Translations under genes and position numbers: made by a program
In this document: one piece after another, positions 60,746 to 64,000 of the stretch
How positions within the stretch are numbered: position 1 is the stretch's first letter
Layout: each line of letters starts with the position of its first letter
DNA from: Rhodococcus sp. ARC_M5
GTDB taxonomy: Bacteria > Actinomycetota > Actinomycetes > Mycobacteriales > Mycobacteriaceae
Reading direction: 5' to 3'
DNA length: 64,000 nt
NCBI RefSeq assembly: GCF_022810405.1
Contig: NZ_JALGQE010000010.1
Coordinates: 119,495 to 183,494, forward strand
The notes under the pieces: generated by a model
What the model saw: only the letters and a program-made list of their open reading frames with translations
Database searches by the model: none
Told to the model about the DNA's origin: nothing

Positions 60746-62710
60746 ATGATGAGGGAAAACCTTTCGCCGACATCGAAGTCGGTCATTGTCGGTCTGACGA
60801 TCATGGGAACCACGGTCGCTCTCAACCGCGCCTTCGATCTGAATCTCGGGGGCATCGTTCTCTTGAAGAACTCGTTCCTGTTCTTCATCCTCGCGGCGTT
60901 CCTACCGATCGTGTTCATCGCCTTCGCCGCATCGAAATCCGCAGCATCACGTCGGCTTCCCGTCTACGACGCGGTGCTCGCCTCGACGGCCTTCACCGTC
61001 TGCTTCGCGCTCGGCCTGAACGGGGAGAACATCATCACCCAGGGCTGGGACTTCAACGCACCCACGTGGGGAACCATCGCCGCCATCGCGCTGTGGGGTC
61101 TCGTGCTCGAGGCGCTGCGGCGAACCGCCGGAATGGTCGTGACCGTGATCGCTCTCGCGTTCTCTCTCTATCCGATGGTGGCCTCTGCCATGCCCTGGCA
61201 AGTGTTGCGTGGCCCCTCGTTCAGTCTCGAACGCACGGCACAGATTCACGCCATGGGCAGTGACTCGATTCTCGGACTCCCGCTCCAGGTCACCGGCACG
61301 ATCTTGATCGGCTTCTTGATCTTCGGCGTGATACTGCAGCATTCCGGGGGTTCGCAATTCTTCTACGATCTGGCGCAGGCCGCGTTCGGGCGGTATCGCG
61401 GTGGATCAGCCAAGGTCTCTATCTTCTCCTCAGGCTTGATGGGCATGGTCAGTGGTTCCGCTGTATCGAACGTCCTCACCACCGGACCGATGACGATCCC
61501 GGCCATGAAACGCTCCGGCTTCACCTCGCGATACGCCGCAGCTGTGGAGGCGAGTGCGTCGACCGGTGGAACCATCACCCCTCCTCTCATGGGCTCGGCA
61601 GCTTTCCTGATGGTGTCGTTCATCGGAGTTCCATACTCCGACATTGCCCTGGCAGCGGCGATACCTGCGTTCTTGTTCTTCCTCGGCATCTTCGTGCAGA
61701 TCGACGCCTACTCGGCCAAGCAGGGTTTCGTCGGTGGATCGAGGTCAGGGGCCTCGGTGCTCGGGCGGACCTTGGTGGGCGGTTGGCCGTACGTGACAGC
61801 TCTCGTCGGCCTGGTGGCGCTGCTGGTTCTCACTCAAGATGAGACGCAATCACCCTTCTGGGTGGTGGCCTTCCTGCTCGTCTTCGTGGTGGGGCGCCAC
61901 CTCACCGCTCGCCGTTCTGGCGGCGATCTCCTGAAGATCCTCTTCGAATTCATGCTCGACGCGGGGAAGACGATCGCTCAGATCGTCGGCATCATCGCGG
62001 GCGTCGGACTCATCGTCGGAGGACTCTCGATGACAGGTGTGTCGTTGTCGCTCGCTCGAGAACTGGTGTCCTCGGTGGGAGGAAGCGTCATTCTGATCCT
62101 CCTCGCGGGCGCGATCACGTCATTCGTGCTGGGAATGGGAATGACCGTTTCTGCGGTGTATGTCCTTCTCGCGATCGTGATGGCTCCGGCCTTGGTCAAA
62201 CTGGGGGTGGACCCGATCGCCGCTCACCTGTTCGTCATCTATTGGGCGACAGTGTCCTACATCACCCCGCCCGTAGCAGTGGCTGCGTTCGCGGCCTCCG
62301 GCATCGCCAAGAGTCCTGCAATGTCGACGGCATTCATCGCGATGCGTCTGGGGGCGGTGAAGTACCTGGTTCCGTTCGCGTTCGTCTACAACCCTGCGCT
62401 CGTGGCGCAAGCCGGCCTCGGCGAGATCGCGTACACGGTCCTCTTCGCCGCCGCAGGAGTCTTTTTCCTGGGTTGCGCGTTCGAAGGATGGGCGATCGGA
62501 GGCGGGTGCCGCCTCACGCCCATCCCCCGTGCGCTGGTGGGGCTCGCCGGACTGGCCGCGTTCATTCCGGAACCGATCTCCAGTGTCTCCGGGATCATGT
62601 TCGGCGCTGCGATCATCGCTTTCTTGCGCACGCGCTCTCAGAAGCACAAAGACGATCACGTTCCCACAAAGAGTCGTGCCGATCGGATGACACCGGCGCA
62701 GACCCTCTGA
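60746..62710 (+). CDS. TRAP transporter fused permease (DctQ-DctM)
   Basis: This 654-residue membrane protein fuses the small (about four-span) and large (about twelve-span) TRAP subunits. The region SGSAVSNVLTTGPMTIPAMKRSGF and the segment VEASASTGGTITPPLMGSAAFLM are conserved in the 4TM/12TM fused family, as is LPIVLLAIVMAPALVKLGVDPIAAHLFVIYWATVSYITPPVAVAAFAASG-like sequence near the C-terminus. Two adjacent ATGs (60746, 60749) could be used. It transports the substrate with the TAXI protein, driven by an ion gradient. Confidence 0.9.
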   Translation: MMRENLSPTSKSVIVGLTIMGTTVALNRAFDLNLGGIVLLKNSFLFFILAAFLPIVFIAFAASKSAASRRLPVYDAVLASTAFTVCFALGLNGENIITQGWDFNAPTWGTIAAIALWGLVLEALRRTAGMVVTVIALAFSLYPMVASAMPWQVLRGPSFSLERTAQIHAMGSDSILGLPLQVTGTILIGFLIFGVILQHSGGSQFFYDLAQAAFGRYRGGSAKVSIFSSGLMGMVSGSAVSNVLTTGPMTIPAMKRSGFTSRYAAAVEASASTGGTITPPLMGSAAFLMVSFIGVPYSDIALAAAIPAFLFFLGIFVQIDAYSAKQGFVGGSRSGASVLGRTLVGGWPYVTALVGLVALLVLTQDETQSPFWVVAFLLVFVVGRHLTARRSGGDLLKILFEFMLDAGKTIAQIVGIIAGVGLIVGGLSMTGVSLSLARELVSSVGGSVILILLAGAITSFVLGMGMTVSAVYVLLAIVMAPALVKLGVDPIAAHLFVIYWATVSYITPPVAVAAFAASGIAKSPAMSTAFIAMRLGAVKYLVPFAFVYNPALVAQAGLGEIAYTVLFAAAGVFFLGCAFEGWAIGGGCRLTPIPRALVGLAGLAAFIPEPISSVSGIMFGAAIIAFLRTRSQKHKDDHVPTKSRADRMTPAQTL

Positions 62711-62832
62711 TTCGAGTCACTACCCGAACGACACCACCGCTTCTCCCTGGAGCGACCGCCGACGCTGGGTGACGGACAGCCACAGCCGTGAAGGCTCTGA
62801 CGTCACTCGATCACTACACATGTGGAGGATTC

Positions 62833-63669
62833 ATGGAAGACACGAACTTCGAAGGCCTCGCGGAGATCGCTCGCGACTTCTCGGCATTCAAGGTCCTGTA
62901 TCAGGAGAACCTCCCGGACCGGGTGCACCTCATGATGGATCGGCCTGAGGTAAGGAATGCCATGGACGAGACATGGGTCAGCGAGTTCCACGCAGTGTGT
63001 GACTGGCTCGAGCAGAACCCGCGCACCCTGATCATCTCGGGAACGACGTACGAGGACCCCAAGAGCGGTTCGCAGAAAGGCGTGTTCGCCGCCGGCGCCG
63101 ACCTCCGGCAGATGCGAGAGCGTCGACGAGACCACGCGCTCCGGGGGATCAATTCTCGGCTGTTCCATCGCATCCACGAGTTGCCGATGCCCGTGATCGC
63201 CGCGATGGACGGGTTCGCGCTGGGAGGGGGTGCTGAACTGGCGTGGGCCTGTGACTTCCGCATAGCTACGCACAGCCTCGAGATCGGGCAAACCGAGGTC
63301 GGTCTCGGTATCTCCGCTGCCGCCGGCGCCATGTGGCGTCTGAAGGAACTCGTTGGGGAGCCCATCGCACTCGACATGCTCTTCACCGGGCGCATCTTGA
63401 ACGCCGACGAGGCGTTGGACCTGCGCCTCGTCACAGAGCTCCACGACCCGGAGAATCTCCTGGTGGGAGCGCACGCTCTTGCTGACCGAATCGCGTCGCA
63501 GGATCCTCTGGCCGTACGCATCACCAAGCGCGTGTACCACATGCCGAAGTCGGCTCATCCTCACGTCGACGACCTGGCGCAAGCAATTCTGTTCGAATCG
63601 GAAGCGAAGTTCGAACGCATGCAAGCGTTCCTCGACCGCAAGAGCCGTCGGACAGCCCAGGAGGACTAG
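62833..63669 (+). CDS. Enoyl-CoA hydratase/isomerase family protein
   Basis: ATG 62833 has a GGAGG site 4 bases away; a GTG at 62788 would precede it by 15 codons and is less likely. The 278-residue crotonase-fold protein has the oxyanion-hole segments GVFAAGADLRQM and GFALGGGAELAWACD. The two catalytic-type glutamates E135 and E155 show the 20-residue spacing of true enoyl-CoA hydratases. It probably hydrates an enoyl-CoA made from the imported acid. Hairpin sequence follows the stop. Confidence 0.9.
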   Translation: MEDTNFEGLAEIARDFSAFKVLYQENLPDRVHLMMDRPEVRNAMDETWVSEFHAVCDWLEQNPRTLIISGTTYEDPKSGSQKGVFAAGADLRQMRERRRDHALRGINSRLFHRIHELPMPVIAAMDGFALGGGAELAWACDFRIATHSLEIGQTEVGLGISAAAGAMWRLKELVGEPIALDMLFTGRILNADEALDLRLVTELHDPENLLVGAHALADRIASQDPLAVRITKRVYHMPKSAHPHVDDLAQAILFESEAKFERMQAFLDRKSRRTAQED

Positions 63670-63676
63670 GTTGTGC

Positions 63677-63700
63677 ACCCGGACACGAGTGTGTTCGGGT
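63677..63700 (+). terminator. Hairpin terminator candidate after the hydratase gene
   Basis: ACCCGGACAC-GAGT-GTGTTCGGGT forms a 10-bp stem with one G-U wobble and a 4-base loop, starting 7 bases after the stop codon. There is no U-run, as is common in actinobacteria. It closes the CoA-transferase/TRAP/hydratase gene run. Confidence 0.65.
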
Positions 63701-63890
63701 CACGCCTCGCATGTAGCCAGACCACTACGCTCGGGATGACCGTGGCACGAGCGTGCCGGATCCTCAGGCTCACCGCACTCACGTGATGGACTTGATCCGC
63801 AGCCCGTGCTGATGTGCTCCCGTCCCGATCACTGCGGTCGTGGTTGAGGTCGAACTGTTCATCAGGGTGGAGGTGTCAATGGACATCGGG

Positions 63891-64000
63891 AAGTGACCAC
63901 AGGCGGTCACGAGAACTGCCCATGGGTGGCCAACAAGAACTGACCGGTGGCGGACACGAATCTGCCCATGTCGGGTTTGTCCGCCACCGGTCGAGCATCA
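63891..64000 (+). mobile_element. IS21-family-like element end with tandem repeats (continues past the window)
   Basis: Three consecutive 23-24-base units (63891-63913, 63914-63937, 63938-63960) share the pattern A(A/G)-TG-CC--GGTGG-CA---GA. A partial fourth follows at 63961. GACCGGTGGCGGAC (63942-63955) is repeated in inverted form at 63979-63992. Multiple terminal repeats of this style and wording (aactgaccggtggc-like) are typical of IS21-family elements just upstream of istA in actinobacteria. No transposase is inside the window, so the family call is from the repeats only. Confidence 0.6.

Noticed and set aside
1..64000. CRISPR arrays, tRNA and rRNA genes, prophage structural genes
   Set aside because: No regularly spaced repeats, cloverleaf-like sequences, rRNA motifs or phage gene runs were found on either strand by reading.

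Overview
The window is high-GC actinobacterial DNA with dense, often 4-bp-overlapping operons, GTG starts and actinobacterial families such as MmyB-type and PucR regulators, DUF4190 and lipoproteins of the SPSGN type. Gene content fits a Rhodococcus or close Nocardiaceae relative. This assignment is inferred from gene style and not from a marker gene. No rRNA, tRNA or CRISPR array was seen.

Region 1 (1-6827) is a minus-strand operon: a tripartite tricarboxylate-type transporter (tctC-tctB-tctA), an SDR dehydrogenase, a split transketolase and an iron-type alcohol dehydrogenase that runs off the left edge. It is divergent from an IclR regulator, with a clear palindrome cluster between them. 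Region 2 (6828-11132) has a LysR/SDR divergent pair, an IS1380-type transposase remnant, a DUF4190 membrane protein and a decayed macro-like/SIR2 gene carrying two compensating frameshifts.

Region 3 (about 11.1-20.5 kb) is a defence island. It holds an AT-rich, translationally coupled ParA ATPase plus SIR2 pair, a small HTH protein and a complete type I restriction-modification system (hsdM, hsdS, hsdR). On the right it abuts an ATPase gene cut off at its Walker A motif. The ParA-SIR2 pair is the best candidate here for an undescribed system.

Region 4 (21-29.5 kb) carries an SDR with an MmyB-type regulator, a beta-lactamase-like lipoprotein coupled to an ArsR-type regulator, and two sets of tandem exported paralogues (two secreted proteins, three lipoproteins). 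Region 5 (29.5-40.6 kb) is a complete De Ley-Doudoroff-type sugar operon: ABC importer, dehydrogenases, GntR regulator, galactonate dehydratase, KDPGal aldolase, sugar-acid kinase and lactonase. An operator-like inverted repeat lies upstream.

Region 6 (41-48.3 kb) is a ketone or ester catabolic cluster: Baeyer-Villiger monooxygenase, nitroreductase, acyl-CoA ligase, TetR, esterase and zinc oxidoreductase. Region 7 (48.4-52.3 kb) is an ssuCBAD-type sulfonate operon, followed by a GNAT acetyltransferase and a secreted ParB-like protein. Region 8 (54.2-63.7 kb) has an SDR/ALDH pair divergent from a PucR regulator, then a CoA-transferase, a TAXI-TRAP transporter and an enoyl-CoA hydratase that together look like carboxylate import and CoA-linked catabolism. 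The right edge shows tandem repeats typical of an IS21-family end.
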